From an uncultured Prevotellaceae bacterium (GTDB taxonomy: Bacteria > Bacteroidota > Bacteroidia > Bacteroidales > Bacteroidaceae), in the NCBI GenBank assembly GCA_900316985.1, contig ONFE01000005.1:1-64000 (forward strand): a DNA stretch of 64,000 nt, in the 5' to 3' direction. Made by a program: the position numbers and the translations under genes. Below the pieces are notes generated by a model. The model was not told the origin of the DNA. It did not search any database and was given only the letters and a program-made list of their open reading frames with translations. Shown here piece by piece: positions 54,546-63,875 of the stretch (within the stretch, counting starts at the first letter, position 1; each line of letters starts with the position of its first letter).

Positions 54546-54575
54546 TTGTTTTCTGCATTTTTTTTTGTACCTTTG
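54546..54575 (+). promoter_or_regulatory. Promoter of the short glycogen synthase gene
   Basis: TTG at 54546-54548 and TACCTTTG at 54568-54575 are separated by 19 bp. The ATG at 54595 follows 19 bp later. Confidence 0.65.
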
Positions 54576-54594
54576 CATACAAATTTTATATTCT

Positions 54595-55413
54595 ATGGCA
54601 GCAAAGAAAGTATTATTCATTAATCAGGAAATCATACCATACGTACCCGAAAGCGAACTTTCACTTCTCGGAAAGAACCTCCCACAGGCCATTCAGGAAA
54701 AGGGATACGAGATAAGAACGTTCATGCCCAAGTGGGGAACTATCAACGAACGCAAAGGGCAGCTGCACGAAGTGATTCGCCTGTCAAGAATGATGCTGAT
54801 TATCGACGAGACCGATCATCCGTTGATCATCAAGGTAGCTTCTATTCCTCAGACTCGCATACAGGTTTATTTCATCGACAATGACGATTATTTCACGAAG
54901 CGACAGATGGAAACCGATGAAAACGGTGAGGAATATGCAGACAACGGTGAACGTGCCGTGTTCTTTGCGCGTGGTGTTCTGGAGACCGTAAAGAAACTCC
55001 GTTGGGCTCCTGACATTATCCACTGTCAGGGATGGATGAGTGCGATTATTCCACTCTATGTCAAGACAGCCTATCAGGAAGAGCCTTCGTTTGCAAACAC
55101 CAAGGTCATCACCTCTCTCTTCAGTAAAGAGCTCAAGAACGAATTGGGCGAAGGCTTCAAGAAAGGCATTGAATACAAAGACGCCAAGATGAAGCTGCTC
55201 GACAAGTATAACAAGAAATTTGACTTCATCGAACTGGGCAAGTTGGCCATTGACTATAGCGACGGTATCGTGGAGGCAGGGAGTGAAGTGAATGCAGAAC
55301 TGCTGAAATATGCAACTGACCAGAATCTGCCCCTCCTGAAATATCCCGGAGCTGAGAATTTCGGCGATGCCTACAATCAATTCTATAAACAGATATTGGG
55401 CGAGGAAGAATAA
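54595..55413 (+). CDS. Short glycogen/starch synthase-like protein (GT5 N-terminal domain)
   Basis: A 272-residue protein that matches only the N-terminal half of GT5 glycogen synthases ([38 protein letters not shown]). The C-terminal nucleotide-binding half is missing. This short form is common in Bacteroidales, so it is not necessarily a truncation. Whether it has synthase activity alone is open. The ATG at 54595 is set by the upstream promoter. A DUF4270 lipoprotein gene follows after 45 bp. Confidence 0.82.
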   Translation: MAAKKVLFINQEIIPYVPESELSLLGKNLPQAIQEKGYEIRTFMPKWGTINERKGQLHEVIRLSRMMLIIDETDHPLIIKVASIPQTRIQVYFIDNDDYFTKRQMETDENGEEYADNGERAVFFARGVLETVKKLRWAPDIIHCQGWMSAIIPLYVKTAYQEEPSFANTKVITSLFSKELKNELGEGFKKGIEYKDAKMKLLDKYNKKFDFIELGKLAIDYSDGIVEAGSEVNAELLKYATDQNLPLLKYPGAENFGDAYNQFYKQILGEEE

Positions 55414-55458
55414 ACATCCCAAGAAATCATTCATCATTACATACAAGATTAATCGATA

Positions 55459-56892
55459 ATGAAACTGAAAAGTATGGCAGCCTGCGCGCTGCTACTGTCT
55501 ATGGTGGCTGTTTCATGTAATGACAACACCGATACGATTGGACAAACACTCACGGATAACATGGATCAAGTAAGAATCTATACTGACACCTTCAACGTGT
55601 CAACAAGATCCATCAAGGCTGGCCCTGTGCTTTCAAGAACAGCTACCGGAAACTTAGGCCGGATGAAAGACCCCGAAACGGGCAGCTTAATCACTGGTGA
55701 CATTACCACCAAATTCCACGTGCTCAGCAATCTGAACATACCCAGTAAAGAAGACCTGTATTATTTTAAGAATAACGGGGAAATCCTGGCTGATTCCTGT
55801 GACATAAGATTCTATTTTGCAGATTTTGAAGGTGACTCTTTGGCAACCATGAAAGCCACCCTCTACGAATTGGCCAAGCCTCTTCAGGAAGACGGAAAAT
55901 ACTATACCGACTTCGACCCGATGAAGGAAGGTTATGTAAGAACAGATGAGAACGCCATCAAGATAGGCAAGACCTATACCCTATGGGATCTCACCATCTC
56001 AAAGGCAGAACGGGAAGCCACCAATCACGCAAACAATATCCGTATCAAGATAACGGGTCCCTATACAGACAAGAATGGGAATACCTATCCAAACTTTGCT
56101 ACGTTTATCCTTCGGAACTACTACGAGCATCCGGAGTATTTTGCAAATTCGCTGACTTTCGCCAATCATATCTGCCCCGGTTTTTACCTGAAGTCAGAAT
56201 CCGGTACAGGAAGTATGGCGTACATATATGCCACAAACATGAATGTCTACTACCGTGGTGTTGCTAACGATGGTGCCACTCTGGTCATTCCTTTCGCTGG
56301 TACGGAAGAAGTGATGCAACATTCAACGATCACTAACGACAACAAGGTGGATGAACTCCTTGAAGACAACACTTGCACTTACCTGAAGACACCAGCCGGT
56401 ATTTTCACCGAAATGACCATTCCCGTAGACGATATCATGAAAGGTCATGAAAATGACACGCTCAACACGGTAAAGGTATCACTTACGAAGCTCAACAACA
56501 AAGTGCAGAAGGATTACAGTCTTGATAACGCTACATCTCTTCTGATGATTCCGAAGGACAGCCTGGCAACTTTTTTTGAAAGCAACAAGACTATAGACAA
56601 CAAGACCTCATTCCTTTCAGGCATCAGTGGCAACACATACACATATAGCAATATCTCTGAATTGGTACGCCGTATGTATGACAAGAAAATGAAAGGTAAT
56701 TATTCAGAGGACTGGAACAAGGTTGTCATCATTCCTGTTGAATACTCAAGCACTTCCACCAACAGTACAACTAGCACCTACAAGATGAATCATCAGATGA
56801 CTCTTTCAAGTACGCGCCTGGTTGGTGGATCGGAGAATCCTAACGGGGGCATTAAGTTAAGTGTCATCTACAGTAAATTCTCCAGCAAATAG
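55459..56892 (+). CDS. DUF4270-type lipoprotein
   Basis: A 477-residue lipoprotein: signal peptide ending MVAVSC, with Cys20 lipidated. It continues with DNTDTIGQTL and a long beta-rich mature region containing GRMKDPETGSLITGD. It resembles the DUF4270 family of Bacteroidetes outer-membrane lipoproteins, of unknown function, often encoded next to the short glycogen synthase as here. It is probably co-transcribed with that gene. Confidence 0.8.
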   Translation: MKLKSMAACALLLSMVAVSCNDNTDTIGQTLTDNMDQVRIYTDTFNVSTRSIKAGPVLSRTATGNLGRMKDPETGSLITGDITTKFHVLSNLNIPSKEDLYYFKNNGEILADSCDIRFYFADFEGDSLATMKATLYELAKPLQEDGKYYTDFDPMKEGYVRTDENAIKIGKTYTLWDLTISKAEREATNHANNIRIKITGPYTDKNGNTYPNFATFILRNYYEHPEYFANSLTFANHICPGFYLKSESGTGSMAYIYATNMNVYYRGVANDGATLVIPFAGTEEVMQHSTITNDNKVDELLEDNTCTYLKTPAGIFTEMTIPVDDIMKGHENDTLNTVKVSLTKLNNKVQKDYSLDNATSLLMIPKDSLATFFESNKTIDNKTSFLSGISGNTYTYSNISELVRRMYDKKMKGNYSEDWNKVVIIPVEYSSTSTNSTTSTYKMNHQMTLSSTRLVGGSENPNGGIKLSVIYSKFSSK

Positions 56893-56896
56893 ACAG

Positions 56897-57019
56897 ATGG
56901 CAGACGGTTATCTGGAATCTCACCAGGAAGATTACGAGAAAAGAAAAGCAGCATGGCTCCGCAAAAAGGGCCATGCTGTTACCCGTAATATCCCTAGACC
57001 TGAAGACGAATCTCTCTGA
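56897..57019 (+). CDS. 40-residue conserved-looking small protein
   Basis: ATG at 56897 opens a 40-codon frame (MADGYLESHQEDYEKRKAAW, ending PRPEDESL) with stop TGA at 57017-57019. The charged helical start and Pro/Arg end resemble small Bacteroidales proteins annotated without function. It begins 4 bp after the DUF4270 stop. The terminator overlaps its last codons, which fits a translated last gene of the operon. Confidence 0.6.
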   Translation: MADGYLESHQEDYEKRKAAWLRKKGHAVTRNIPRPEDESL

Positions 57020-57030
57020 TTCGTCTTTTT
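57003..57030 (+). terminator. Intrinsic terminator overlapping the stop codon
   Basis: AAGACGAATC (57003-57012) pairs perfectly with GATTCGTCTT (57018-57027) around a 5-base loop and is followed by a T-run. The TGA of the 40-residue ORF lies at the loop/stem border. It also faces the end of the convergent phytase-like gene. Confidence 0.85.
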
Positions 57031-57031
57031 T

Positions 57032-58009
57032 CTATTTCACGATTAATGTCTTGAACCAATCACTAAGGAATCCTGAATATCTATTCTGAGAATCGGATAT
57101 CAGGAGTATTACTTGTGAGCCATCTTCAAGCTTAGGCCCAAGACACATTCCCTCATAGTTGGCATAGTCTTGATGGAAAAGAGATATCGTGGTCTTCCAT
57201 TCGTGAACAAGGTGTTTGTCTGATGAATACCTGGGATTGACCTGATAGATTTTGCATTTCACACACGAGCCTAACTTCTCTTTGGTAGTTAGCGCTTCCC
57301 TTTCAAGAATCAGAAGCGAGCCATCATCAAGTGCAGTCATCGCGCTGACACCATGCACTCGATTACCGACAATTGTTGAGTCAGGGTCATCCAAACGGTA
57401 GGAAAATGATTCACGAGGCTGCAAATCATCCCCGAAACTCTGTAAACGAAGTATTGAATCCTCTTTTAACGGAGACTCCGTTGTAGTCCAGAAAAGATGC
57501 ATATTCGCATTATATGCCAATGATTCGAGACCACGGTTAGGCTTAGCCTTCTTGAACACATCCGGTATCTTCAATTCCCGAAAGGTAGGTTTTCCGTCTA
57601 ACCCATACTCAAGCACGTCATTACGTTTCTCGCCACTGGTAAAGATAGTCTTTGTTGAAGGCACGAATATTATTCCCTCTGCATCGCGATTAGCATTACC
57701 ACTCTCAAGAAACCCTACATTATATACTGAAGTAAGCTCTCCACGCTGATTAAACTTAAGACTAAAGACATAGAAGCCATCCTGCATCTTATCATCCACG
57801 ACGGCGTAAAGACCGTTCCCTATTGGCGTAATACCACTGTAATTACCCGGTGGGATTTCCGCATTGAATGAAATCTGGCGATTCTCACGCACAAGTGATA
57901 GCCAATGTATATGAGTATCAGACGAGATGGCGAATAAAGAATCTGTCTGTGCCTGCAAGGGAGCAAACACAGACAGAATTAAAATGATTGAAAACAATAT
58001 TCTCTTCAC
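57032..58009 (-). CDS. Secreted phytase-like/esterase-like beta-propeller protein, GTG start
   Basis: A 325-residue exported protein (signal peptide to LQAQ, residue 21). The mature part (NYSGITPIGNGLYAVVDDKM, NRDAEGIIFVP, NRGLESLAYN, YEGMCLGPKL) matches the phytase-like domain of PF13449, named esterase-like activity of phytase. No activity is proven for most members. The start codon is GTG at 58009, 3 bp after the rubrerythrin stop, so it is the third gene of a perR-rbr operon. Confidence 0.8.
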   Translation of the reverse strand: MKRILFSIILILSVFAPLQAQTDSLFAISSDTHIHWLSLVRENRQISFNAEIPPGNYSGITPIGNGLYAVVDDKMQDGFYVFSLKFNQRGELTSVYNVGFLESGNANRDAEGIIFVPSTKTIFTSGEKRNDVLEYGLDGKPTFRELKIPDVFKKAKPNRGLESLAYNANMHLFWTTTESPLKEDSILRLQSFGDDLQPRESFSYRLDDPDSTIVGNRVHGVSAMTALDDGSLLILEREALTTKEKLGSCVKCKIYQVNPRYSSDKHLVHEWKTTISLFHQDYANYEGMCLGPKLEDGSQVILLISDSQNRYSGFLSDWFKTLIVK

Positions 58010-58012
58010 ACT

Positions 58013-58567
58013 TTATTTGTTGAAATAGCGCTTCAACAAACCGGCAAATCCGGCACCATGACGGGCTTCGTCCTTAGCCATCTCGTGAACGGTGTCATGA
58101 ATGGCATCAAAGCCGGCAGCCTTTGCATTCTTGGCAATGCGGAACTTATCCTCGCAAGCACCAGCCTCTGCAGCAGCGCGCTTCTCGAGATTAGTCTTGG
58201 TATCCCAAACACACTCACCAAGCAACTCAGCAAACTTAGAAGCGTGTTCTGCCTCTTCGAAAGCATAGCGCTTGAATGCTTCGGCAATTTCGGGATATCC
58301 TTCACGGTCAGCCTGACGGCTCATAGCCAGATACATGCCAACCTCACCGCATTCACCATTAAAGTGATTGCGTAAATCCTCAATCATCTCTTCGCTCACG
58401 CCTTCGGGTTTGCCGTCACCAATCTTATGAACGGTAGCATACTCCATTTCCTCTTCAGTAATCTCCTTGAACTTACTGGCGGGAACTTTACAAACCGGAC
58501 ATTTCTCAGGGGGTTCTGGACCCTCGTGGATATAACCACAAACAGTGCAAATAAATTTCTTCTTCAT
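58013..58567 (-). CDS. rbr: Reverse-type rubrerythrin
   Basis: A 184-residue peroxide reductase. The rubredoxin domain is N-terminal ([17 protein letters not shown], residues 7-26), and the di-iron four-helix domain follows with EEAEHASKF and DEARHGAGF. The inverted domain order defines reverse rubrerythrin, found in anaerobes. It lies 49 bp after the PerR-like gene and is probably regulated by it. Confidence 0.93.
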   Translation of the reverse strand: MKKKFICTVCGYIHEGPEPPEKCPVCKVPASKFKEITEEEMEYATVHKIGDGKPEGVSEEMIEDLRNHFNGECGEVGMYLAMSRQADREGYPEIAEAFKRYAFEEAEHASKFAELLGECVWDTKTNLEKRAAAEAGACEDKFRIAKNAKAAGFDAIHDTVHEMAKDEARHGAGFAGLLKRYFNK

Positions 58568-58616
58568 AATGCTTTAGTAATAAGTTAATTAAATATGTTA
58601 TTTGTTCGCGTCTTTA

Positions 58617-59066
58617 CTATCCAACTTTCTGCTCTTTTTTGACTGCCATACACTCAGCACATACACCTTTATAATATAGTTGCATTTCATCAACGAGATT
58701 CCCCTGGATTTCACGTTGCTGAGTAAGAATAGGAGCAGGTTCTTCCATAAAGTCAAGCACACGACCGCACTCCTTGCAATAGAAATGCACGTGGGGATGT
58801 GTGTCGCCATCATAGCATACACGGTGCTCGTCAATTGTAATCATCAGGGCAGCATTACGCTCAGAGAACAAGCGAAGCGTATTGTAAACGGTCGTACGAC
58901 TCAGCGTCTTAATTTTAGGGCACAAAGCCTTATAGACCTCCTCAACTGTAGGATGTGTAAAATGAGTCATCAGATATGCCATAATCTCTACGCGTTGTAC
59001 AGATGGCTTTACGCCACAGGCCAAAAGACGATCGATTGCTTTTTCTCTAATATTCTGTTCTTTCAT
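58617..59066 (-). CDS. Fur-family regulator, PerR-like
   Basis: A 149-residue Fur-family repressor: N-terminal winged helix (VKPSVQRVEIMAYL, TLSRTTVYNTLRLF), metal-site HPHVHFYCKECGRV, and a second Cys pair CAEC. PerR is inferred from the rubrerythrin downstream. I use the ATG at 59066; the frame reaches 59102 but the -7 box at 59085-59092 would fall inside it. Confidence 0.88.
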   Translation of the reverse strand: MKEQNIREKAIDRLLACGVKPSVQRVEIMAYLMTHFTHPTVEEVYKALCPKIKTLSRTTVYNTLRLFSERNAALMITIDEHRVCYDGDTHPHVHFYCKECGRVLDFMEEPAPILTQQREIQGNLVDEMQLYYKGVCAECMAVKKEQKVG

Positions 59067-59084
59067 AATTAATAATAAGTTTTG

Positions 59085-59092
59085 CAAATATA
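59085..59092 (-). promoter_or_regulatory. -7 box for the PerR-like gene
   Basis: It reads TATATTTG on the minus strand, 18 bp upstream of the ATG. Confidence 0.55.
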
Positions 59093-59127
59093 ATACTTTC
59101 AATTGATTGCTCCAAATCTTTTTGGAA

Positions 59128-59976
59128 TTATTTCAAACTCTTCTTGATTTTTTTGATTTTCTTACGATCTATGTACTTTTTCAATGCCGGTACCTGGTGG
59201 GAAATCTCATCAGCCAAAAGTGCAGCTACAACCGAACCACCATATATATTATAATGTGTATTGTCTTTACGACCATTAGGCACGGATGGATGCTCGCCAG
59301 GCTTAAACCACATGTGAAGCTTACGGCTGCCTTCAATTCCCAGACTTTGCTCCAAATCATGTGTAATCTGATTGGCTCTGATGAAGGGTACATTCAACTG
59401 AGAGGCCACATTCCGAGGAGAAAGCAAATAATCACCGTGCGTATCAATCAGCGTATCGCTATTTACCTTCTCATCTTCGTAGACCGTATTCCGAAGCGAC
59501 TCGTCATCTACCGAACTATCAACCTGACGATAGAAATTACGGCGTACAACAGCATCACACAAAATCGGATTGGCTCCTTTCTCACGTGCTTCCAAAACGA
59601 AACGCGAGAGGTTGGCATCAAAGGTTGAACCAGGATCGGTGTGACGATCCAGTGCCGGCTTTTCATCATTATGGCCGAACTGAATAATCACATAATCACC
59701 GGGCTTTATCTTATCGAGCACCTTCTGCCATCGTCCTTCATCGATGAAACTCTTGGAAGAGCGGCCATTAACGGCATGGTTATCCACCACTACCCCACTC
59801 TTGAAATACTGCTGGAGCATCATTCCCCAACCGCGTTCCTGTTTGCCGCCAGTAGTGTCCTTATTGGCCATGGTGCTATCACCGATCATAAACACCGTAA
59901 TGGGTGCCTTCTTAGTGAAAGCACTCATTAAAACAATCAGCGACAAAATGGTCAAGACTAGAAAAGTCTTTTTCAT
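59128..59976 (-). CDS. Rhamnogalacturonan acetylesterase-like SGNH hydrolase
   Basis: A 282-residue exported esterase. The signal peptide is at the N-terminus. The GDS motif is VFMIGDSTMA, then NGRSSKSF, FGHNDE and DNTHYNIYG, with catalytic Ser, Asp and His. It resembles CE12 rhamnogalacturonan acetylesterases, acting on acetylated pectin. It lies only 8 bp after hisS, an odd partner. The ATG at 59976 is preferred over a TTG one codon upstream. Confidence 0.87.
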   Translation of the reverse strand: MKKTFLVLTILSLIVLMSAFTKKAPITVFMIGDSTMANKDTTGGKQERGWGMMLQQYFKSGVVVDNHAVNGRSSKSFIDEGRWQKVLDKIKPGDYVIIQFGHNDEKPALDRHTDPGSTFDANLSRFVLEAREKGANPILCDAVVRRNFYRQVDSSVDDESLRNTVYEDEKVNSDTLIDTHGDYLLSPRNVASQLNVPFIRANQITHDLEQSLGIEGSRKLHMWFKPGEHPSVPNGRKDNTHYNIYGGSVVAALLADEISHQVPALKKYIDRKKIKKIKKSLK

Positions 59977-59984
59977 CAAATTTA

Positions 59985-61349
59985 TTATTTAGAGAGTTTT
60001 GTCAGAAGTTCATCAGCTGTTACCAGCATCTGCTCACCGGTTGTCATATCCTTCAGCGTCACCTTGCCTTCATTGATTTCATTCTCACCGGCAAGGGCAA
60101 CGAAAGGAATCTGCTTGGCATTGGCGTAACTCATCTGCTTCTTCATCTTGGCACTGTCGGGGAACACTTCCGTGCGAATACCTGCCTGTCGGGCCTTGGC
60201 CGCAATAGGCAGACAATATGCCGTCTCCTTCTCACCGAAGTTGATGAAGAGGAGCTGAGTGCCGTTGACGGCCTCCTTGGGATAGAGATCGAGTTGGTTA
60301 AGCACATCATAGATGCGGTCGGCACCAAAACTGATACCCACACCTGACAGACCGGGCATTCCGAAAATACCAGTCAGATTATCATAGCGGCCTCCACCCG
60401 TGATGCTACCAATCTGCACATCCAAGGCTTTCACCTCGAAGATGGCACCCGTATAGTAATTCAAGCCACGGGCAAGTGTGAGGTCAAGCTGGATTTCATT
60501 CTTCAATCCAGAAGTCTTCAGCGAGTCAAGAATAAACTTGGTTTCTTCCACGCCCTTAAGTCCTGTTTCTGAATCTTTGAGCACTTCAGCAATGACCGTG
60601 AGTTTTTCCTCGTTCGTTCCTGCCAATGAGATAATCGGTTGGAGTTTCTCAATCTGTTCCTCCGTAAGTCCATCTTCACGCAATTCCTGGTTCACATTGT
60701 CAATACCGATCTTATCAAGCTTGTCAATGGCCACGGTGATGTCTACAATCTTATCGGCGGCACCGATTACCTCAGCAATGCCGGAAAGAATCTTACGGTT
60801 GTTGATCTTAATCTGGACGCGAACGCCGAAACGCATGAACACCGTGTCAACTATCTGCATCAGTTCTACCTCGTTCAGCAAGGAATCACTACCCACCACA
60901 TCAGCATCACATTGATAGAATTCGCGATAGCGTCCCTTCTGAGGCCGGTCAGCACGCCATACAGGCTGGATTTGATAGCGCTTAAACGGCAATTGTAATT
61001 CCTCGCGGTGCATCACCACATAACGGGCAAAGGGAACGGTGAGATCATAGCGAAGACCTTTTTCGCATAGGCGTGCGGCCAAATGAAGCGAGTTGCGCTC
61101 CAAAAGTTCCTTATCTTCTATTTTATTGAGATAGTCACCACTATTTAGGACTTTGAAGAGCAGTTTGTCACCTTCTTCACCATATTTGCCCATCAACGTT
61201 CCGAGAGTTTCCATGGCGGGAGTCTCTATCTGCTGGAAGCCATAGAGGGTATATACGTCCTTAATCGTATTGAAAATATAGTTGCGCTTAGCCATCTCCA
61301 GGGGAGAAAAATCGCGCGTTCCTTTAGGGATATTGGGTTTCTGAGCCAT
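59985..61349 (-). CDS. hisS: Histidyl-tRNA synthetase
   Basis: A 454-residue class II synthetase. Motif 1 region ([20 protein letters not shown]), motif 2 ([10 protein letters not shown]) and the histidine-specific [17 protein letters not shown] are present, followed by the anticodon domain ([17 protein letters not shown]). I chose the ATG at 61349 ([15 protein letters not shown]). It lies 65 bp after purA, across a short repeat (61357-61397). Confidence 0.95.
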   Translation of the reverse strand: MAQKPNIPKGTRDFSPLEMAKRNYIFNTIKDVYTLYGFQQIETPAMETLGTLMGKYGEEGDKLLFKVLNSGDYLNKIEDKELLERNSLHLAARLCEKGLRYDLTVPFARYVVMHREELQLPFKRYQIQPVWRADRPQKGRYREFYQCDADVVGSDSLLNEVELMQIVDTVFMRFGVRVQIKINNRKILSGIAEVIGAADKIVDITVAIDKLDKIGIDNVNQELREDGLTEEQIEKLQPIISLAGTNEEKLTVIAEVLKDSETGLKGVEETKFILDSLKTSGLKNEIQLDLTLARGLNYYTGAIFEVKALDVQIGSITGGGRYDNLTGIFGMPGLSGVGISFGADRIYDVLNQLDLYPKEAVNGTQLLFINFGEKETAYCLPIAAKARQAGIRTEVFPDSAKMKKQMSYANAKQIPFVALAGENEINEGKVTLKDMTTGEQMLVTADELLTKLSK

Positions 61350-61356
61350 AAATCTT

Positions 61357-61397
61357 AGTTTCAAGTTTCAGGTTTCAGGTTTCATGCATCACCTGAA
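61357..61397. repeat. Heptamer array and hairpin between purA and hisS
   Basis: Four 7-bp units (AGTTTCA, AGTTTCA, GGTTTCA, GGTTTCA) at 61357-61384 overlap a 7-bp stem TTCAGGT/ACCTGAA (61374-61380/61391-61397). It lies in the hisS leader on the minus strand and may affect hisS expression. Confidence 0.6.
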
Positions 61398-61414
61398 GTC
61401 CAAAATCTTAATTA

Positions 61415-62689
61415 CTATTTTCTAACAATGGTCTGGTCACGATCAGGACCGATGGAGATAATATTGATGGGTGTTTCCAATTCAGCTTCCAGGAACTTGA
61501 TATAATCAGAGAATTCCCTGGGGAACTGGTCTTCTGAAGTGAACTTCGTCATATCTGTCTTCCATCCGGGCAACTCTTTGTAGATGGGCTCAATGCCTTC
61601 CTCGATGCTGAAGGGGAAATGGTCAATTTCCACACCATTCTGCTTGTAAGCGACACAAGCCTTGATGGTATCGAAACCATCGAGAACATCACTCTTCATC
61701 ATGATGAGCTGGGTTACTCCATTAACATCGATGGCATAGCGGAGAGCCACCAGGTCAATCCATCCGCAACGACGCTCACGTCCGGTTACGGCACCATACT
61801 CATGACCGAGGTCACGAATCTTGGCACCCGTTTCGTCGAAGAGCTCAGTGGGGAAAGGACCGGCTCCTACGCGTGTGCAATAGGCCTTCATAATGCCAAA
61901 CACCTCACCAACCTTATTAGGACCAATTCCCAATCCCGTGCAGGCTCCAGCACAAATGGTGTTCGATGAAGTAACGAAAGGATAGCTGCCGAAGTCCACA
62001 TCCAGCATCGTGCCCTGAGCACCCTCACAAAGAATGCTCTTGCCTGATTTCAGGAGCTGGTTGATTTCATATTCGCTATCCACAATCTGGAACTGCTTCA
62101 TGTATTCAATGCCTTCCATCCAGGTCTTCTCCACTTCCGTGATATCGTAGTCGGTATAGTTGAGCGACTTGAGGATAGCCTCATGGCGTGCCTTGTGGGC
62201 AGCATATTTCTCGGCAAAGTTCTCAAAGATATCACCCACACGCAATCCATTACGGGAAATCTTGTCGGTATAGGTAGGTCCAATGCCCTTACCTGTAGTA
62301 CCTACCTTGCTCTTGCCTTTCTGAGCCTCGTAGGCGGCATCGAGCACACGATGGGTAGGCATAATAAGATGAGCTTTCTTGGAAATATGAAGACGGTTTT
62401 TCAAATCGTGACCGCTTTTCTCAAGGTCTTTGGCCTCTGCCATAAACAAATCCGGGGCAAGCACCACACCGTTACCAATGATGTTCACCTTACCGCCCTG
62501 AAAGATTCCAGAAGGAATAGAACGGAGTACGTATTTTTCGCCTTCAAACTCCAGGGTATGACCGGCATTGGGGCCTCCCTGAAAGCGTGCTACAACGTCA
62601 TACTGTGGTGTGAGAACATCCACGACCTTTCCCTTACCTTCGTCTCCCCATTGCAAGCCGAGGAGAACGTCAACTTTTCCTTTTTGCAT
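61415..62689 (-). CDS. purA: Adenylosuccinate synthetase
   Basis: PurA converts IMP and aspartate to adenylosuccinate with GTP. The glycine-rich GLQWGDEGKGKVVDV and GPNAGHT motifs and RERRCGWIDLVALRYA are present. The 424-residue length from the ATG at 62689 is normal, and a longer frame from 62788 would overlap the Fur gene. It starts 10 bp after the Fur-family gene stop, so the two are co-transcribed. Confidence 0.95.
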   Translation of the reverse strand: MQKGKVDVLLGLQWGDEGKGKVVDVLTPQYDVVARFQGGPNAGHTLEFEGEKYVLRSIPSGIFQGGKVNIIGNGVVLAPDLFMAEAKDLEKSGHDLKNRLHISKKAHLIMPTHRVLDAAYEAQKGKSKVGTTGKGIGPTYTDKISRNGLRVGDIFENFAEKYAAHKARHEAILKSLNYTDYDITEVEKTWMEGIEYMKQFQIVDSEYEINQLLKSGKSILCEGAQGTMLDVDFGSYPFVTSSNTICAGACTGLGIGPNKVGEVFGIMKAYCTRVGAGPFPTELFDETGAKIRDLGHEYGAVTGRERRCGWIDLVALRYAIDVNGVTQLIMMKSDVLDGFDTIKACVAYKQNGVEIDHFPFSIEEGIEPIYKELPGWKTDMTKFTSEDQFPREFSDYIKFLEAELETPINIISIGPDRDQTIVRK

Positions 62690-62699
62690 TTTTGTTAAA

Positions 62700-63173
62700 C
62701 TATTTAATCTTTTTCTTATTCTTCTCTCTTGTGAGTTTGGCCACGCAAGTGCTGCAAACACCATAGACATAAAGCGAATAGCTGTCACGGCGAAAACGCT
62801 TCAGACGGGTGTCCCTGAGGGCCAGCTCCACTTTGGGAGCCTTCATCTCAGCAACCTTACCGCATATTGTGCACACCTGGTAGCAATGGCTGGTAGAAGC
62901 ATAACTGGCTTGGTACATCGTACCCAAACTCAGTCGATGGCAAACCACCAGGCGAAGGTTCACAAACAGATTCAGTGCATTATAGAGCGTGGCACGACTA
63001 ATGGGGAAATAATCCTTCTCAATCTTTTCACTCAACTCCTGAATGGAGAAATGGCCATTGAAGCTATACACCGCATCCAGCACCGCAAAGCGCTCAGGCG
63101 TCTTACGAAGCTTATTTTCGTCCAGATATTTGGCTAGAATCTGCCTCACAGCAGTCTTGTTGCTTTCCTTCAT
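62700..63173 (-). CDS. Fur-family transcriptional regulator
   Basis: A 157-residue Fur-type regulator: winged helix (LRKTPERFAVLDAVY, ISRATLYNALNLF), a His/Cys metal region (HCYQVCTICGKVAEM) and a C-terminal Cys pair (CSTC). It is distinct from the PerR-like protein at 58617. The linkage to purA and hisS is notable; its metal or signal cannot be told. Confidence 0.87.
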   Translation of the reverse strand: MKESNKTAVRQILAKYLDENKLRKTPERFAVLDAVYSFNGHFSIQELSEKIEKDYFPISRATLYNALNLFVNLRLVVCHRLSLGTMYQASYASTSHCYQVCTICGKVAEMKAPKVELALRDTRLKRFRRDSYSLYVYGVCSTCVAKLTREKNKKKIK

Positions 63174-63208
63174 TTGCCCAAATTATGAGGTTAGCTCACA
63201 AATTCGTG

Positions 63209-63216
63209 CAAATTTA
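63209..63216 (-). promoter_or_regulatory. -7 box for the Fur-purA-hisS genes
   Basis: It reads TAAATTTG on the minus strand, 35 bp upstream of the ATG. Confidence 0.5.
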
Positions 63217-63248
63217 CAACTATTTTTTATAAAAGGCGGCTATTTTAC

Positions 63249-63875
63249 TCAAAAAAATTCTAAATTAAGTGTTTTCAACGCACTTTTACAAATTTGTGTA
63301 TAATCATCACCTAATGAAGCGAACCGCCGAACGCAATTCATAGCCGCGTGGCGCACACTGACGGAAGGACTCTGTAAGGCGGTCAGAGCCTGATCAAGAA
63401 ACTCCTGGATACCGCGTTCATTTGGCTCCTGACCTTTCATAAAAAGGCGAGCAAGCAGATTATAGCCGCAAATCTGCTCCATTTCATTGTCACCGGCAAT
63501 CCATTGGAAAGCCAACACCGGGGCATATTCCAGATGCTGATAGAGATTGAAGGCGGCCATCTCGGCAATCTCCTGGGAAGGCGTCTGCTCCATCCAGAGT
63601 TCAACGATTTCAGGTAACATCTGTTCGGGTGGCATCATCATCGTTGCCAGTATCTTGCACTCCCTGATGTTCTCTTTCCATAATTCAATGGCCAACTCAT
63701 AATCCTTGCCATATTCGTCGGCCATCTTCCGGAGATCTGGAATGCTCACGCCCCAATTAATCTTGTAATCGAGTCCCTTCTCACGCATGGACCGTGAAGC
63801 CGTTCCGTCCATCCTGAGAAAAAACGACTTCTTAATCTCCTTCAGTTTCTCTTGTGTCTGCTCATCCATAGTCAT
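63249..63875 (-). CDS. DNA alkylation repair-like HEAT-repeat protein
   Basis: A 208-residue, all-helical protein related to the AlkD/DNA alkylation repair family (SFFLRMDGTASRSMREKGLD, VSIPDLRKMADEYGKDYELA). AlkD removes alkylated bases, but several family members lack this activity, so the function is provisional. A second ATG two codons on (63869) may be the start. The first ATG lies immediately next to the stop of the upstream gene. Confidence 0.8.
   Translation of the reverse strand: MTMDEQTQEKLKEIKKSFFLRMDGTASRSMREKGLDYKINWGVSIPDLRKMADEYGKDYELAIELWKENIRECKILATMMMPPEQMLPEIVELWMEQTPSQEIAEMAAFNLYQHLEYAPVLAFQWIAGDNEMEQICGYNLLARLFMKGQEPNERGIQEFLDQALTALQSPSVSVRHAAMNCVRRFASLGDDYTQICKSALKTLNLEFF

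Noticed and set aside
54435-54620. N-terminal extension of panC
   Set aside because: It would cross the panC promoter and the divergent promoter of the glycogen synthase gene, and adds no conserved residues.
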